Notes: generated from the letters alone by a model not told the origin. A stretch of DNA of 64,000 nucleotides from Amycolatopsis coloradensis (GCF_001953865.1 NZ_MQUQ01000006.1:1-64000), one strand, 5' to 3'; shown: positions 17,981-27,529, numbered from the stretch's first letter. Program-made: numbers and translations.

Positions 17981-19144
17981 TCAGCCGCCGGGCGGCACCC
18001 ACCGGACCATGGCGTCCATCGAGCGCCGGGAAGCCGCCTCCGGCAAGAACCCGCCGAGCCATACGCCGCTGTTGCGGGCCGCGATCGCCACCGGCGAGGA
18101 CAGCTCGGCGAACCGCCCCATCCAGCGCGACATCCGGCTCAGCCGGGACGTGCGCGGCCGCCTGCTCGCGTCGTAGGCGGCGAGGCCGGACCGCAGTTCG
18201 TCCCACGAGCGGGCAGGACCGATGGCGTGCGCGAGTTCGACAGCGTCCTCCAACGCGAGATTCGCCGAGCCGACGTTGGGCGTCATCGGGTGCGCCGCGT
18301 CGCCGACCAAGACCACACGGCCGGCGAAGAAGCTGTCCACCGGGCACACCAGTTCCTCGATCCGGTCGAAGAACAACACCTCCGGCGCCGAGCGCTCCAG
18401 CAGCCGCGGAATCGGGTCGTGCCAGCTCCCGAAAAGCGGCACCGGGCCGTCGGCGCCCACCACCCGGCGACGGCCGGTCATCCTTGCTAGCGCGGAGAAG
18501 TGCACGCGCCCGCCGGGCAGTGGCAGGATCGAGAACCGCAGGCCCGGCCCCCAGGTCTCCGCCGCCGCAAGGCTCAGCCCGTCAGCGGGCACCACACAGC
18601 GCCAGCTCACGCATCCGGTTGAGCGCAGCCCGGGGTGCCCGGGGTGCAGGGCGTGCCGGGCCGCCGAACGGATGCCGTCGGCGGCGACCACCACGTCCGA
18701 CACCAGTTCGGTGCCGCCCACCCGGATCGTGGCGGGCGTACGCGCGTCACCCGCACCGGCGGGCTCGGCGCACGCCCCGAACCGGACCGCGCCGGGCGGC
18801 AGGGCGTCCGCGAGTGCCTTGACCAGATCCAGCCGGGGCAACGCGCGAATCGGCTCGCCGTACCGCTCTTCCACGAAGCGCAGACCGCTGCGCGCGATCC
18901 ACCGGCCACCGGGGACCCGCACCCCGCCCTCGTGCTGAACCACGGCGCGGGCCCGCACGGCGTCGCCTACGCCGATCGCGTCGAGGGCCAGCATCCCGTT
19001 GGGGGTGATGCCGATACCGCCGCCGGTGGCGCGCAGCTCCGGGCCGCGCTCGAAGACACGCACGGCCCAGCCCCTGCCAGCCAGCGCCACCGCGGTGGCC
19101 AGCCCCGCTATTCCGGCGCCGATCACATTGACGGAACGAATCAT
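17981..19144 (-). CDS. FAD-dependent monooxygenase / possible prenyl epoxidase (387 aa)
   Basis: Group A flavoprotein of the p-hydroxybenzoate hydroxylase family: VNVIGAGIAGLATAVAL binds FAD, VVVAADGIRSAAR contains the DG motif and GRVVLVGDAAHPMTP the second FAD contact. In terpenoid and meroterpenoid pathways such enzymes epoxidise the terminal prenyl double bond before cyclisation; that role is inferred from the neighbouring prenyl synthase, UbiA and class II cyclase genes. ATG 19144 follows GGGAGAA. It is divergent from UbiA across 78 bp, which must hold both promoters. Confidence 0.85.
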   Translation of the reverse strand: MIRSVNVIGAGIAGLATAVALAGRGWAVRVFERGPELRATGGGIGITPNGMLALDAIGVGDAVRARAVVQHEGGVRVPGGRWIARSGLRFVEERYGEPIRALPRLDLVKALADALPPGAVRFGACAEPAGAGDARTPATIRVGGTELVSDVVVAADGIRSAARHALHPGHPGLRSTGCVSWRCVVPADGLSLAAAETWGPGLRFSILPLPGGRVHFSALARMTGRRRVVGADGPVPLFGSWHDPIPRLLERSAPEVLFFDRIEELVCPVDSFFAGRVVLVGDAAHPMTPNVGSANLALEDAVELAHAIGPARSWDELRSGLAAYDASRRPRTSRLSRMSRWMGRFAELSSPVAIAARNSGVWLGGFLPEAASRRSMDAMVRWVPPGG

Positions 19145-19222
19145 CAGCGTTCTCCCTTCACCGGCTGCCCAGTTCGTGTCCGTACGGCCGGAACAATAGC
19201 GATTCTTGCTACTTTCGGGATC

Positions 19223-20215
19223 ATGCAAGATGCCAAGTCGATCCGGATTCGACTACTCGCCCACGTCGAGGCATGCCGCCCCGACACCATGTTCTACGCA
19301 GGCACGATCGGATTGAGCGGGGCGATTCTCACCAGGCCGGACGCGCCCGCCGGTCTGTTGTTTCTTGCCTGGTTCGTCCCGACACTCGCGTGGATCGCTT
19401 CGCTGTACGGCGGCGACTATTTCGATCGTGAGCTCGACGGCCTCACGAAACCCCACCGGCCGATACCGTCCGGCCGGATCCGGCCGGTCACCGCACGCAA
19501 CGCGATGGTCTTTCTCATCGGCGCGGGAATGGTACTCGCGGTCGTGGTCAACCCGCTGACCGTGCTGCTCGCGATACCCGCGACGGTATTCGGCATCGCG
19601 TATGCGCGGTGGCTGAAAGGAAAAGGACTGTGGGGAAACGCCAGCCGCGGCCTGCCCAGCGCGTTGACGGTGCTCTACGGCTCGATGACGGTGCAGCCGC
19701 TGCCCGCCCCGCAACTCGCCGCCTTGTCGCTGATGTTCTGGGTCCACGATTCCGGGTCGAACCTGCTCGGCGCCCTGTGCGACCGGGACGGGGACCGCCG
19801 GGGCGGCTACCTCACCTACCCCGTCAAGTACGGCGACGAGGCGACCGTCCGTGGCCTGGTGCGGTTCTACGTGGGCTGGGTGGTCCTGGCACTGCTCTGC
19901 CCGGTGGTACTCGGTGACCGGGTCGATCCGGTGGCCTATTACGTGCCGCTGACCGTCGCGATCGTCCTGGGCTGGGTCTCGCTGTACAGCGTGATCCGCG
20001 CACCGCGGCCGATCGACCGGGCGGTGAGCCTGCGGGCCCACGAGATCGTAGTGGTCGAGCGGATCATCCTCGGCACGTTCCTGATCGCGGCCGCCGGCCG
20101 GATCGAGTTGGCCCTGGTGGTCGGCGTGCCCTCGATACTGCTGACGGCGCTGGCCCGGCGGCTGATGCGCCGGCGGTACGAACCCCAGGGGGTCGTGAGT
20201 GGCGATTCGGGTTAG
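19223..20215 (+). CDS. UbiA-family prenyltransferase (330 aa)
   Basis: Integral membrane protein with about eight hydrophobic helices. The first aspartate motif reads GDYFDRELD (residues 64-72): D65, D68 and D72 of NDxxDxxxD are kept but the initial Asn is Gly. The second motif lies in LCDRDGDRRGGYLTY. Family members transfer prenyl groups to aromatic or other acceptors at the membrane; some act as terpene cyclases. It is the only rightward gene inside the terpenoid cluster. The frame is open far upstream, but residues before ATG 19223 lie antisense to the monooxygenase and look unnatural. Shine-Dalgarno is weak. Confidence 0.88.
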   Translation: MQDAKSIRIRLLAHVEACRPDTMFYAGTIGLSGAILTRPDAPAGLLFLAWFVPTLAWIASLYGGDYFDRELDGLTKPHRPIPSGRIRPVTARNAMVFLIGAGMVLAVVVNPLTVLLAIPATVFGIAYARWLKGKGLWGNASRGLPSALTVLYGSMTVQPLPAPQLAALSLMFWVHDSGSNLLGALCDRDGDRRGGYLTYPVKYGDEATVRGLVRFYVGWVVLALLCPVVLGDRVDPVAYYVPLTVAIVLGWVSLYSVIRAPRPIDRAVSLRAHEIVVVERIILGTFLIAAAGRIELALVVGVPSILLTALARRLMRRRYEPQGVVSGDSG

Positions 20216-20258
20216 GGCCAAGGGTGTTCTAGGTGCCTACGGCGGGCGAGGCGGGTCC

Positions 20259-20327
20259 GTGAAGGACTCGCCGAAGAAACGCGACCTTCACACCTTCCCC
20301 AGTACAGGAAGGACCCCTTCCTGTACT
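20259..20327. terminator. Hairpins between convergent UbiA and dioxygenase genes
   Basis: A perfect 12-bp stem, AGTACAGGAAGG (20301-20312) and CCTTCCTGTACT (20316-20327), has a 3-nt loop. A second, weaker inverted repeat GTGAAGG/CCTTCAC spans 20259-20291. They lie in the 147 bp between two converging genes, so a bidirectional terminator is the simplest reading. Confidence 0.65.
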
Positions 20328-20362
20328 TCAAGCGACAGGGGTGCCGCCACTCACGACCGCGG

Positions 20363-21196
20363 TCAGATCTTCAGCGCGTTCTTCGGGTCCCCACCCTTGT
20401 AGAGGCCGAGGACCAGCTCGTGCGAGTAGCCCAGCAGCTCCCGTAGTTCGGGCTGAAGTTCCACGACCTTCTCCGGCGGGACGCTCAGCAGGCTGTTCTC
20501 CACTTGGCGTAACCAGCCCACCTGGAACCCGAACGAGAGGATATGCCGCTCGTCCGACTCGGTGTCGTTCGCGCCACCGGCGTGGAACAGGTCCTGGCGG
20601 AACAGCAGCGCGTCGCCCTTCGCCATCTCGATCTGCACCGCTTCGCTCCACTCCGGCGGGGGTTCGAGCGGTGAGCCGCCATGGGCACCGGGGACGACCC
20701 AGGTCGCCCCGTTCTCGGCGGTGAAGTCGCTCATCGCGCACATCACCGAGAGTGCGATCGGGTTCTCCCCGTACGGCGCGTGGCGCCACGAGAACGTGTC
20801 ACGGTGCATCTGCTGACGAGGCGCGCCGGGTTTGCGGCCCATGTACTCGGCGATGATCAGCAGGATCGTGTCCGACAACGGGGCCAGCAGCCGGCGGGCG
20901 GCGTCGACGATGTCGCGGTGCAGCACCATGTCCGGCACGCAGGGAATGGTGCCGATCAGCTGGTGCAGTGTCACCGTGGTGTCGCCCTGGAACTGGGCGA
21001 GCAACGAGTTCGCCGCGTACTCGGCCTCTTCCGGGTGTTCGGCGAGATAGCTCTGGACCTGCGCGACGTAGGTGTCACACTCTTCGCTCGAGTACGCGGC
21101 CGACAGCACGACCGCGCCCTCGTCGCGGAACGCCTCGTCCGCCGCCGCGGTGTCGTAGGGCCGCGTCAACCGGGGAATCGCCTTACCCATCTTCAC
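20363..21196 (-). CDS. Phytanoyl-CoA dioxygenase (PhyH)-family Fe(II)/2-oxoglutarate oxygenase (277 aa)
   Basis: Non-haem iron dioxygenase. The facial triad is visible as H131 and D133 in QQMHRDTFSW and H205 in LFHAGGAND; R217 in ERHILSFGF probably binds 2-oxoglutarate. Members hydroxylate, desaturate or form rings on small molecules. It starts at GTG 21196 with AAAGG 6 nt upstream, or at ATG 21190. It is the last gene of the leftward operon that runs from the cyclase through the P450s and glycosyltransferase. Confidence 0.88.
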   Translation of the reverse strand: MKMGKAIPRLTRPYDTAAADEAFRDEGAVVLSAAYSSEECDTYVAQVQSYLAEHPEEAEYAANSLLAQFQGDTTVTLHQLIGTIPCVPDMVLHRDIVDAARRLLAPLSDTILLIIAEYMGRKPGAPRQQMHRDTFSWRHAPYGENPIALSVMCAMSDFTAENGATWVVPGAHGGSPLEPPPEWSEAVQIEMAKGDALLFRQDLFHAGGANDTESDERHILSFGFQVGWLRQVENSLLSVPPEKVVELQPELRELLGYSHELVLGLYKGGDPKNALKI

Positions 21197-21234
21197 CCAT
21201 CACCTTTCGATTCGATCTGTCCGCACCCGTCCGG

Positions 21235-22452
21235 TCACCAGGTGACCGGGAGGCGCTCGATGCTCACGTCCAGGCCCTCCACCTGCCACCGCACCTCGTG
21301 CGGCGGACCGGCGGGCCGGATGTCCGGGATTCGGGTCGTCAGGGTGCCCAGCGCGACGGCCAGCTCCATCCGGCCGAGCGCGGCGCCCAGGCAATGATGG
21401 ATACCGTGACCGAACGCCAGATGGGGGCTGCGACCGACGGCCGGAGTGATCTCGTCCGCACTGGCGAAGGCGCCGGGGTCCCGGTTGGCGCCCACCCGGG
21501 AAGCGATCACGGTCTCACCCACGGTGACCCGCACGCCGCAGATGTCCACATCGGACTGGGCGATCCGCTGGATGCCCACCTCCTCATCCTGGAGACGCAG
21601 CAATTCCTCGACCACCTCGTCGATCTCCAGTTCACCGGCCCGCAGCAGGTGCAGCACCGCCGGGTTCTCGAAAAGTCGCAGCAGGCCGTGCGAGATGGCG
21701 GCCGCGGTGGTGACGTACCCGGCCATCAGCAGGCCCATCGCCATCGAGGAGATCTCCAGCCGGTTCAGCCCGTCCGGCCCGTCGGACCGGCGCACCAGAT
21801 CGCTGAGCAGGTCGTCACCGTCCGGTTTGGAGCCGACCAGTTCGATGACGAACCGTTGCAGGTCACCGAACGCGGCCCCGGCGTCCGGTGCGGAGCCGCC
21901 GACCGAGCGCAGCACGATATCCGCCCAGCGACGGAACCGGCCGCGGTCGGCGGCGCGGACGCCCAGCAGTTCGGAGATGATCGAGATCGGCAGCGGGTAG
22001 GCGAAGTCCTCCTGCAGGTCCACCACTCCGCCCTTGGCCAGCATCGTGGTGACCAGGCCGTCGGCGACCTCCTGCGCGCGTTCGCGCAGGACGGCGATGC
22101 GGCGGGCGGTGAACGCGCGGGTCACGCTGCGGCGCAACCGGGTGTGCTCGGGCGGGTCCTTGAGGAACATGAAGCCGGCAGCGAGGTTGTCCTCGTCCGC
22201 GGCGGGGATCATCCCGGGGTATCGCGTGCCGAACGCGGGATTGCCCAGTACCTCGCGCACGTCCCGGTATCGCGTGACGAGCCACGCCTCTCCCCCGCCC
22301 GCCATCCGGACCTTCCGGATCGGCGCGGCCTCCCGCAACCGGGCCAGTGCCGGTGCGGGATCGATGATCGAATCGCGGGCGAACGGGTAGTCCACCAGCG
22401 GTTCGGCCATTCGCTCCTGCCGTACGTCCACTGTCTCTCTCGCTTCGGTCAT
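21235..22452 (-). CDS. Cytochrome P450, terpenoid cluster no. 2 (405 aa)
   Basis: The haem loop is FGHGIHHCLGAALGRME, the I-helix MAGYVTTAAA and the K-helix EELLR. The I-helix acidic residue before Thr-Thr is Val here, as in a subset of CYPs with unusual oxygen activation or reductive roles. The ATG at 22452 overlaps the glycosyltransferase stop (ATGA), so the pair is translationally coupled. Soluble, needing external redox partners. Confidence 0.9.
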   Translation of the reverse strand: MTEARETVDVRQERMAEPLVDYPFARDSIIDPAPALARLREAAPIRKVRMAGGGEAWLVTRYRDVREVLGNPAFGTRYPGMIPAADEDNLAAGFMFLKDPPEHTRLRRSVTRAFTARRIAVLRERAQEVADGLVTTMLAKGGVVDLQEDFAYPLPISIISELLGVRAADRGRFRRWADIVLRSVGGSAPDAGAAFGDLQRFVIELVGSKPDGDDLLSDLVRRSDGPDGLNRLEISSMAMGLLMAGYVTTAAAISHGLLRLFENPAVLHLLRAGELEIDEVVEELLRLQDEEVGIQRIAQSDVDICGVRVTVGETVIASRVGANRDPGAFASADEITPAVGRSPHLAFGHGIHHCLGAALGRMELAVALGTLTTRIPDIRPAGPPHEVRWQVEGLDVSIERLPVTW

Positions 22453-23615
22453 GCCGGGAACACCCCTTCGACGGCGTCGGCGAACTCGTCGCCACCGCGC
22501 CCGCCACGCAGCCGCCGCGCGAACCGGGCCAGCCGCTCGGCCATCTCCGCGTCGTCGGCTACCCGCTTCACCACGTCCGCCAGTTCGTCCGCGGTGAACG
22601 GCTCGTCCAAGCGCACGCCGAGGCCGAGTGCCTCGATGCTGTCCGCGACACCGCGCTGCTCCCCGATCTGCGGCGCGATCAGTACCGGAATCCCCTGCGC
22701 CAGCGCCTCCATCGTGCTGGTCAGCCCACCGTGGGTGATCGCGATCGACGCGTGCCGCAACGCGTCGATCATCGGCAGCCTGGCCCGCAGCAGCACCCGG
22801 TCGGAGACCGGGCCGACGTCCGCCGGGGAAACCTTGTCCCCCAGCGCGGCGGCGACGTGCCAGCCCAGCCGTTCGACACCCTCGACGCAGGTACGGAAGA
22901 ACCCGATCTTCTCGTTGAACACCGTTCCGAGCGAGACCACGGCCAACGGCGTGGAATCGCTCAGCCAAACCAGTTCCGGCGACTGCTCGGCCGGCCGGAT
23001 GCACGGCGTGATGAAGATGAACCGCGAATCGAAGGTCTCGCCGCGCGGCTGCACCTCACGCGGGAACAGCACGATGTTGCGGTCGGCCTCATTGTCGAAG
23101 AACTGCTCCGGTGACACCTCGTCCGCCAGGCCGATCTCGTGCAAGAAGGCCGACACGTCACCGAAGAACACGGCCATCGATTCGTCGGTGTCGGTCCGCG
23201 ACTCGTAGTCCTGGTGCAGCGAGAACTCCGAGTTCGACGCGAAGACGGGCCACGTGCGGACCACCGGGATGTCGTGGGCCCGGCCCAGCAGCCATCCTGA
23301 CATCGCCAGCACGTCCGACACGATCACGTCCGGCCGGTGCTCGCGGACGACACGGTCGAGCGCCGCGTAGGACGCTCGCGTCTCTTTCAGCATCAACGGA
23401 AGCACAGTGTCCATATCGGACAGCTCCACCCGCGCGGAGTCCATGGGCGAGTCGTAGGGCACCGTATCGGCGACCTCGCCGATCTCGGAAGCGAAGCTCG
23501 CGGACGCCAGGCAGCTCACCCGGTGACCGCGCCGGACCAGCTCGGCGAGGCCCGCCAGCACCGGATACACATGCCCCCAGGCCGGAATGGACGCGAACAG
23601 GACGTGCCTTTTCAT
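22449..23615 (-). CDS. Macrolide-type GT1 glycosyltransferase (388 aa)
   Basis: GT-B fold. The N-terminus HVLFASIPAWGHVYPVLAGL is the acceptor-domain signature of the MGT/OleD group, and HGGLTSTMEALAQGIPVLI with a following PQIGEQ is the nucleotide-sugar-binding region. It should attach a sugar, from UDP- or dTDP-sugar, to a hydroxyl of the terpenoid. Glycosylation of the product, or self-resistance by glycosylation, are both possible. ATG 23615 overlaps the upstream P450 stop by 1 nt (TGATG). Confidence 0.9.
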   Translation of the reverse strand: MKRHVLFASIPAWGHVYPVLAGLAELVRRGHRVSCLASASFASEIGEVADTVPYDSPMDSARVELSDMDTVLPLMLKETRASYAALDRVVREHRPDVIVSDVLAMSGWLLGRAHDIPVVRTWPVFASNSEFSLHQDYESRTDTDESMAVFFGDVSAFLHEIGLADEVSPEQFFDNEADRNIVLFPREVQPRGETFDSRFIFITPCIRPAEQSPELVWLSDSTPLAVVSLGTVFNEKIGFFRTCVEGVERLGWHVAAALGDKVSPADVGPVSDRVLLRARLPMIDALRHASIAITHGGLTSTMEALAQGIPVLIAPQIGEQRGVADSIEALGLGVRLDEPFTADELADVVKRVADDAEMAERLARFARRLRGGRGGDEFADAVEGVFPA

Positions 23616-24886
23616 CACCGGGCCCCGTTCGGGCCACTCACGTGGACGAGCATCCGCTCCGGGAACCGGTCACCGAGCATGTTCACCTTCCAGGGCACCT
23701 CTTTCCACTTCTCCAGCATCCGGAAATCGAGCCCGCACCCGGCCAGCGCATCGATGGCGACCTGCAGTTCCAGCCGGGCCAGGTTGGCGCCGAGACAGCG
23801 GTGGATGCCGAAGCCGAACGCGACATGCCTGACCAGACCCGGCCGCCGGGGATCGAACGTGTCCGGGTCGGCGAACAGTCCGTCGTCCCGGTTCGCCGCC
23901 ACCAGCGGAGCCACCACCATGTCTCCCTGGTGGATGGTGACGCCGCCGAGCTGGATGTCCTTGGCCGCGAACCGCGGCATCGACTCCCCGTTGTCACCGG
24001 ACTGGACGCGCAGCACCTCCTCGACGAACTTCTCGCGCAGCTCCGGCCCGTCCGGCGCGGTGCGCAGCCGAGCCAGCCACCCGAACTCCAGCAGGTAGCG
24101 CACGGCCACGGCGATCGCGTTGGCCGTGCTGACGTAGCCGGCGACCGGCAGGCCGAGCACCATGGTGGCCAGTTCGACGTCGTCGACCGCGCCCTGATCC
24201 TGCTGAGCCCGGATCATGTGCGCGAGCAGGTCATCACCCTCCCGGCCGGTCGTGCGGCGCCGCCGCGCGATCAGGTCGCGCACAGAGTCGTTGAGCTGTT
24301 TCCATCCCTCGAGTGCCACCGCTCCCTGTGCCTCGGAGAGCGGCACGAGCAACTGATCGGACAACCGCTGGAACATCGCCCGATCCGGCTCCGGCACACC
24401 GACCACCTCGGATATGACGTTCATGGTCAGTGGTTTGGCGAAGTCCTCCATCACGTCGGCAGGCCCGGACGCGGCACCCATCCGCCCGAGTAGCTGATCG
24501 GCCTTGGCCCGGATGGAATCCCGGTAGCGGCCGACCTGACCGACCGCGAAAGGACCGGCGACCAGGCCGCGCAGCCGGGTATGCGCGGGCGGATCCTGGA
24601 AGATCGACTCGTTGGCCTCCGCCGTGCCACCGCCGTGCTCCTGGTCGATCGGCGAGACGCTGAATGTCCGACCGCCCAGCACCTTGCGGATGTCCTCGTA
24701 GCGGCTGACCAGCCAGACCTGCGAGCCGTCGGGCCCGGTGGCCCGCGACACCGGGCAGGTGGAGCGCAGGTCGCGCCAGTCCCGCTCGTCCAGATCGGCG
24801 GGCCGGAACCGTTCCACCGGCGGTGGTTCCCGGGACGTCACGGTCGCGGCAGGTGCCGGTCCGGACAGAGATTCGGGTGCTGTCAT
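23615..24886 (-). CDS. Cytochrome P450, terpenoid cluster no. 3 (423 aa)
   Basis: Haem loop FGFGIHRCLGANLARLE; I-helix PVAGYVSTANA, in which the conserved second Thr is kept as Thr after Ser and the acidic residue is Val; K-helix EEVLR. An extended N-terminus (about 45 residues before STCPVSRATG) is Pro/Ala-rich. ATG 24886 is chosen for its strong GGAGGGGAG upstream. It is followed by the glycosyltransferase with a 1-nt overlap. Confidence 0.9.
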   Translation of the reverse strand: MTAPESLSGPAPAATVTSREPPPVERFRPADLDERDWRDLRSTCPVSRATGPDGSQVWLVSRYEDIRKVLGGRTFSVSPIDQEHGGGTAEANESIFQDPPAHTRLRGLVAGPFAVGQVGRYRDSIRAKADQLLGRMGAASGPADVMEDFAKPLTMNVISEVVGVPEPDRAMFQRLSDQLLVPLSEAQGAVALEGWKQLNDSVRDLIARRRRTTGREGDDLLAHMIRAQQDQGAVDDVELATMVLGLPVAGYVSTANAIAVAVRYLLEFGWLARLRTAPDGPELREKFVEEVLRVQSGDNGESMPRFAAKDIQLGGVTIHQGDMVVAPLVAANRDDGLFADPDTFDPRRPGLVRHVAFGFGIHRCLGANLARLELQVAIDALAGCGLDFRMLEKWKEVPWKVNMLGDRFPERMLVHVSGPNGAR

Positions 24887-24911
24887 CGCTTTCTCCCCTC
24901 CTGCGCCGTGA

Positions 24912-26099
24912 TCAGGCACTGCCGGTCAGCATCAGCCGGGACGGGCCGCGCACGAGCATCCCGGTCTTCCAGTCGATCGCGTCTTGTCCGTGCGCCAGCC
25001 GCAGCCCCGGTGCCCTTGAGGTCAGCACCTCCAGCGCCACCCGCAGTTCCAGCCGTGCCAGCGGCGCGCCGAGGCAGAAATGGGCTCCGGCGCCGAAACC
25101 GAGGTGCGGATTGGGGTCGCGGCCGAAGTCCAGCCGGTCCGGATCGGCGAAGACGTCCGGGTCCCGGTTGGCGATCACGGACGCGGGAACGACGGGTGCC
25201 CCGGCCTCGATCACGATTCCGCTGAGCACCACGTCCTCGATCGCGTAGCGTGGGGTCGTACCGTTGGCCTCCAAGGGCACATAGCGCATCAGTTCCTCGA
25301 CCGCCGACGGGATCGACGACGGGTCGCCCGCCAGTGCCCGAAACCGGCCGTCGTCCTCCAGCAGCGTGTACATGAAGTTCGGCAGCTGGGTGGACGTCGT
25401 CTCATAGCCCGCGACGAGGATGGTCATCGCGACGATCACCAGCTCGTCGTCGGTCACGCCGCCGGTCCCGGCCCGCACCGCGACCATGGCCGAGATCAGG
25501 TCGTCCCGCGGGCGCTGCCGCCGCTCGGCCACCAAGGCCGCGACGTAGTCCCACATCTTCCCGGTCGCGGTCCACCGCTCGTCCTCGGAGATCGACGTGG
25601 TCGCCAGGCCCGCCTCGGCCCAAAGCCGGAAGTGCTCACGATCGGCGTAGGGCACCCCGAGCATCTCGCAGATCATCTTCAGGGTGAACGGCAAAGCGAA
25701 CTCCTCGACGCCGTCGAAGGTCTCGCCCGCCAGCGCCTCCTTGATCAGTTCCGTCGCGATCGCCGTGGCGCGTTCACGCAACCGCGCCACGGTGGGGCGG
25801 GTGAACGCGTGACGGCAGATCGAACGGACCCGCGTGTGCTCTGGCGGATCCATCGCGACGAGGCCGCCGGAGAAGTTCTCCTCGGTGACCCGTGGGACGT
25901 CGCGCCGCTGTGAGGCGGCACGGGAGAACCGCGGATCGGTCAGCACGGTGCGGACATCGGCGTGGCGGGTGACCAGCCAGGCTTCCTCGCCATAGGGGAA
26001 AGTCACCCGGCTGACCGGCTCCAGTCGTTGCAGGGCCCGGTATTCCGGTTCGATCTCCAATCTGGACGCGCGCGGGAACGGGAAGAGCTGGGCAGACAT
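24912..26099 (-). CDS. Cytochrome P450, terpenoid cluster no. 4 (395 aa)
   Basis: Haem loop FGAGAHFCLGAPLARLE; I-helix VAGYETTSTQ with the canonical acidic-Thr pair; K-helix EELMRYV. This is the most typical CYP107-like enzyme of the group. ATG 26099 has GAGG 10 nt upstream and begins 11 nt after the stop of the next upstream P450. Expected hydroxylase of the cyclised terpenoid. Confidence 0.9.
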   Translation of the reverse strand: MSAQLFPFPRASRLEIEPEYRALQRLEPVSRVTFPYGEEAWLVTRHADVRTVLTDPRFSRAASQRRDVPRVTEENFSGGLVAMDPPEHTRVRSICRHAFTRPTVARLRERATAIATELIKEALAGETFDGVEEFALPFTLKMICEMLGVPYADREHFRLWAEAGLATTSISEDERWTATGKMWDYVAALVAERRQRPRDDLISAMVAVRAGTGGVTDDELVIVAMTILVAGYETTSTQLPNFMYTLLEDDGRFRALAGDPSSIPSAVEELMRYVPLEANGTTPRYAIEDVVLSGIVIEAGAPVVPASVIANRDPDVFADPDRLDFGRDPNPHLGFGAGAHFCLGAPLARLELRVALEVLTSRAPGLRLAHGQDAIDWKTGMLVRGPSRLMLTGSA

Positions 26100-26110
26100 C
26101 CGCGGGCGCC

Positions 26111-27529
26111 TCACTCTCGGACCGGTCCGGCCGGCGTGGCACCGGACAGCAAGTGGTTCTCGGTGACGACGACCTCCGCGCCCCGGCGCGGGACGAGCAT
26201 CGGCCCCTTGGCCATCACCCGCTCCGGTGCGGTGGCGGCGAGTTCCAGCCTGACGTGCCGCAGGATCGTGCTGATGATGGTGCGCATCTCGACCATGGCC
26301 AGCGACGCACCGAGACACCGGTGGCTGCCGCCGCCGAAGGGCAGGAAATGCGCGCTCGGCGGCTCAGCCGGGAAGAACCGCTCGATCGAGTAGATTTCGG
26401 GTTCGGGGTGCAGTTCACTCGAGGAGTGCAGCAGGCCCAGCGACACCGCGAACATCGTCCCGGCCGGGAAGAGGTACCCGCCGTACTCCCACGGCCGCAC
26501 CGCGATCCGGCCGATGTCCAAGGTGGCCGGCCGAGTTCTGATCGCCTCGTGGATCGCCGCGTCGAGCACCTTCCAATCCTCGCCGTCGACCGCGGCCCTG
26601 ACCCGCTGGAGCGCGCCGGGCGCGCGCAGCACGCGTTCGAAGAACCAGGCCAGCTGGGTGGCTGTGGTCTCCTGGCCGACGGCCAGCAAGGTGACGAGGT
26701 GGTCGCGCAACTCCGTATCGGTGATGTTCTCCCTGTCCTGGCCCCGGCCCAGCAGGATCGAGAGCACATCGCCGCCCGCGCTCGCGGGGTCCGCCGTCAG
26801 CTGCGCGCGGCGATCGGCTATTTCCGCGTAGATGATCCGGTCGACCTCGCGCAGCAGCCGCTGGAACCCCGCCCAGGGGCCGAATCCGCCGAAGTCCCGG
26901 CGCGCGGAAGGCAGCAGGATGATCACCGGGTCGAGGTCCAGCAAGCGGGGCACCAGCTCGCGCAGCCGGCTCAGCCGAGCCGAGCCGGTGATACCGAAGA
27001 CCGCCCGGATCATCACCTCCAGGGTCACCCGCTGGAAGCTGCCCAGCAGCCGGACCCGGTGGCCTGCCCGCCACCGCCGGACCTCCTGTTCCGCGATCGA
27101 GACCATCACCTCGACGTAGGCGGCGACGTTGTCGCCGTGCAGGGGCCGCGTCAGCGCCTTGCGCCTGCTCGTGTGCGCCGCGCCGTCGGCCATCAGCAGT
27201 GAATACCCACCGACCACGAACCTGATCGACTCGTTGGCCGCCGCCGCGTCGAAATTACCGGCGTCGTCGCGCAGGATCCGGCGGATACCGGTGGGGGCGC
27301 AGATGTAGACGACCTCACCGAACCCGAGGATACGTACGGTGAACAGCGACCCGTAGCGCCGCATGCAGGCCTTGCCGAACTTCACCGGTGCCACGGCCCA
27401 CAGCAGGGTCTGCACCACCGCGGGCAGCCTCGGACCCGGCGGCATCGCACGCCGAGAGGGCGGGCGCACAAAGGCTCCGAACCAGGCGCGCAGCGCGGCC
27501 CAGCTCTGTCGCGAAAGGACATTCGTCAT
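26111..27529 (-). CDS. Cytochrome P450 of the larger, CYP102/110-like type, no. 5 (472 aa)
   Basis: Unlike its neighbours it begins with a Pro-rich MPPGPRLP hinge and is about 60 residues longer, features of class E-like P450s. Haem loop FGGGSHRCLGASLAMVE; I-helix LAVGQETTATQ; the K-helix reads HEAIR. PERF-type motif IERFFP is present. It overlaps the cyclase stop by 4 nt (ATGA), suggesting that it acts early, on the fresh cyclisation product; that is inference. Confidence 0.88.
   Translation of the reverse strand: MTNVLSRQSWAALRAWFGAFVRPPSRRAMPPGPRLPAVVQTLLWAVAPVKFGKACMRRYGSLFTVRILGFGEVVYICAPTGIRRILRDDAGNFDAAAANESIRFVVGGYSLLMADGAAHTSRRKALTRPLHGDNVAAYVEVMVSIAEQEVRRWRAGHRVRLLGSFQRVTLEVMIRAVFGITGSARLSRLRELVPRLLDLDPVIILLPSARRDFGGFGPWAGFQRLLREVDRIIYAEIADRRAQLTADPASAGGDVLSILLGRGQDRENITDTELRDHLVTLLAVGQETTATQLAWFFERVLRAPGALQRVRAAVDGEDWKVLDAAIHEAIRTRPATLDIGRIAVRPWEYGGYLFPAGTMFAVSLGLLHSSSELHPEPEIYSIERFFPAEPPSAHFLPFGGGSHRCLGASLAMVEMRTIISTILRHVRLELAATAPERVMAKGPMLVPRRGAEVVVTENHLLSGATPAGPVRE

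Noticed and set aside
17883..18347. Upstream extension of the NPPF methyltransferase frame
   Set aside because: Overlaps the 3' end of the monooxygenase gene in another frame and encodes Arg-rich sequence without homology features.
18635..19222. N-terminal extension of the UbiA frame by 196 codons
   Set aside because: It is antisense to the FAD monooxygenase and not protein-like; ATG 19223 starts directly before the conserved UbiA N-terminus.
20301..20327. Inverted repeat as insertion-sequence end
   Set aside because: The arms are separated by only 3 nt, no transposase gene or target duplication is nearby; a terminator is simpler.
20968..23208. Rightward 746-codon open frame across the P450 and glycosyltransferase genes
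   Set aside because: Product is Ser/Arg/Pro-rich, with no domain and no ribosome-binding site; the minus-strand genes are unambiguous.
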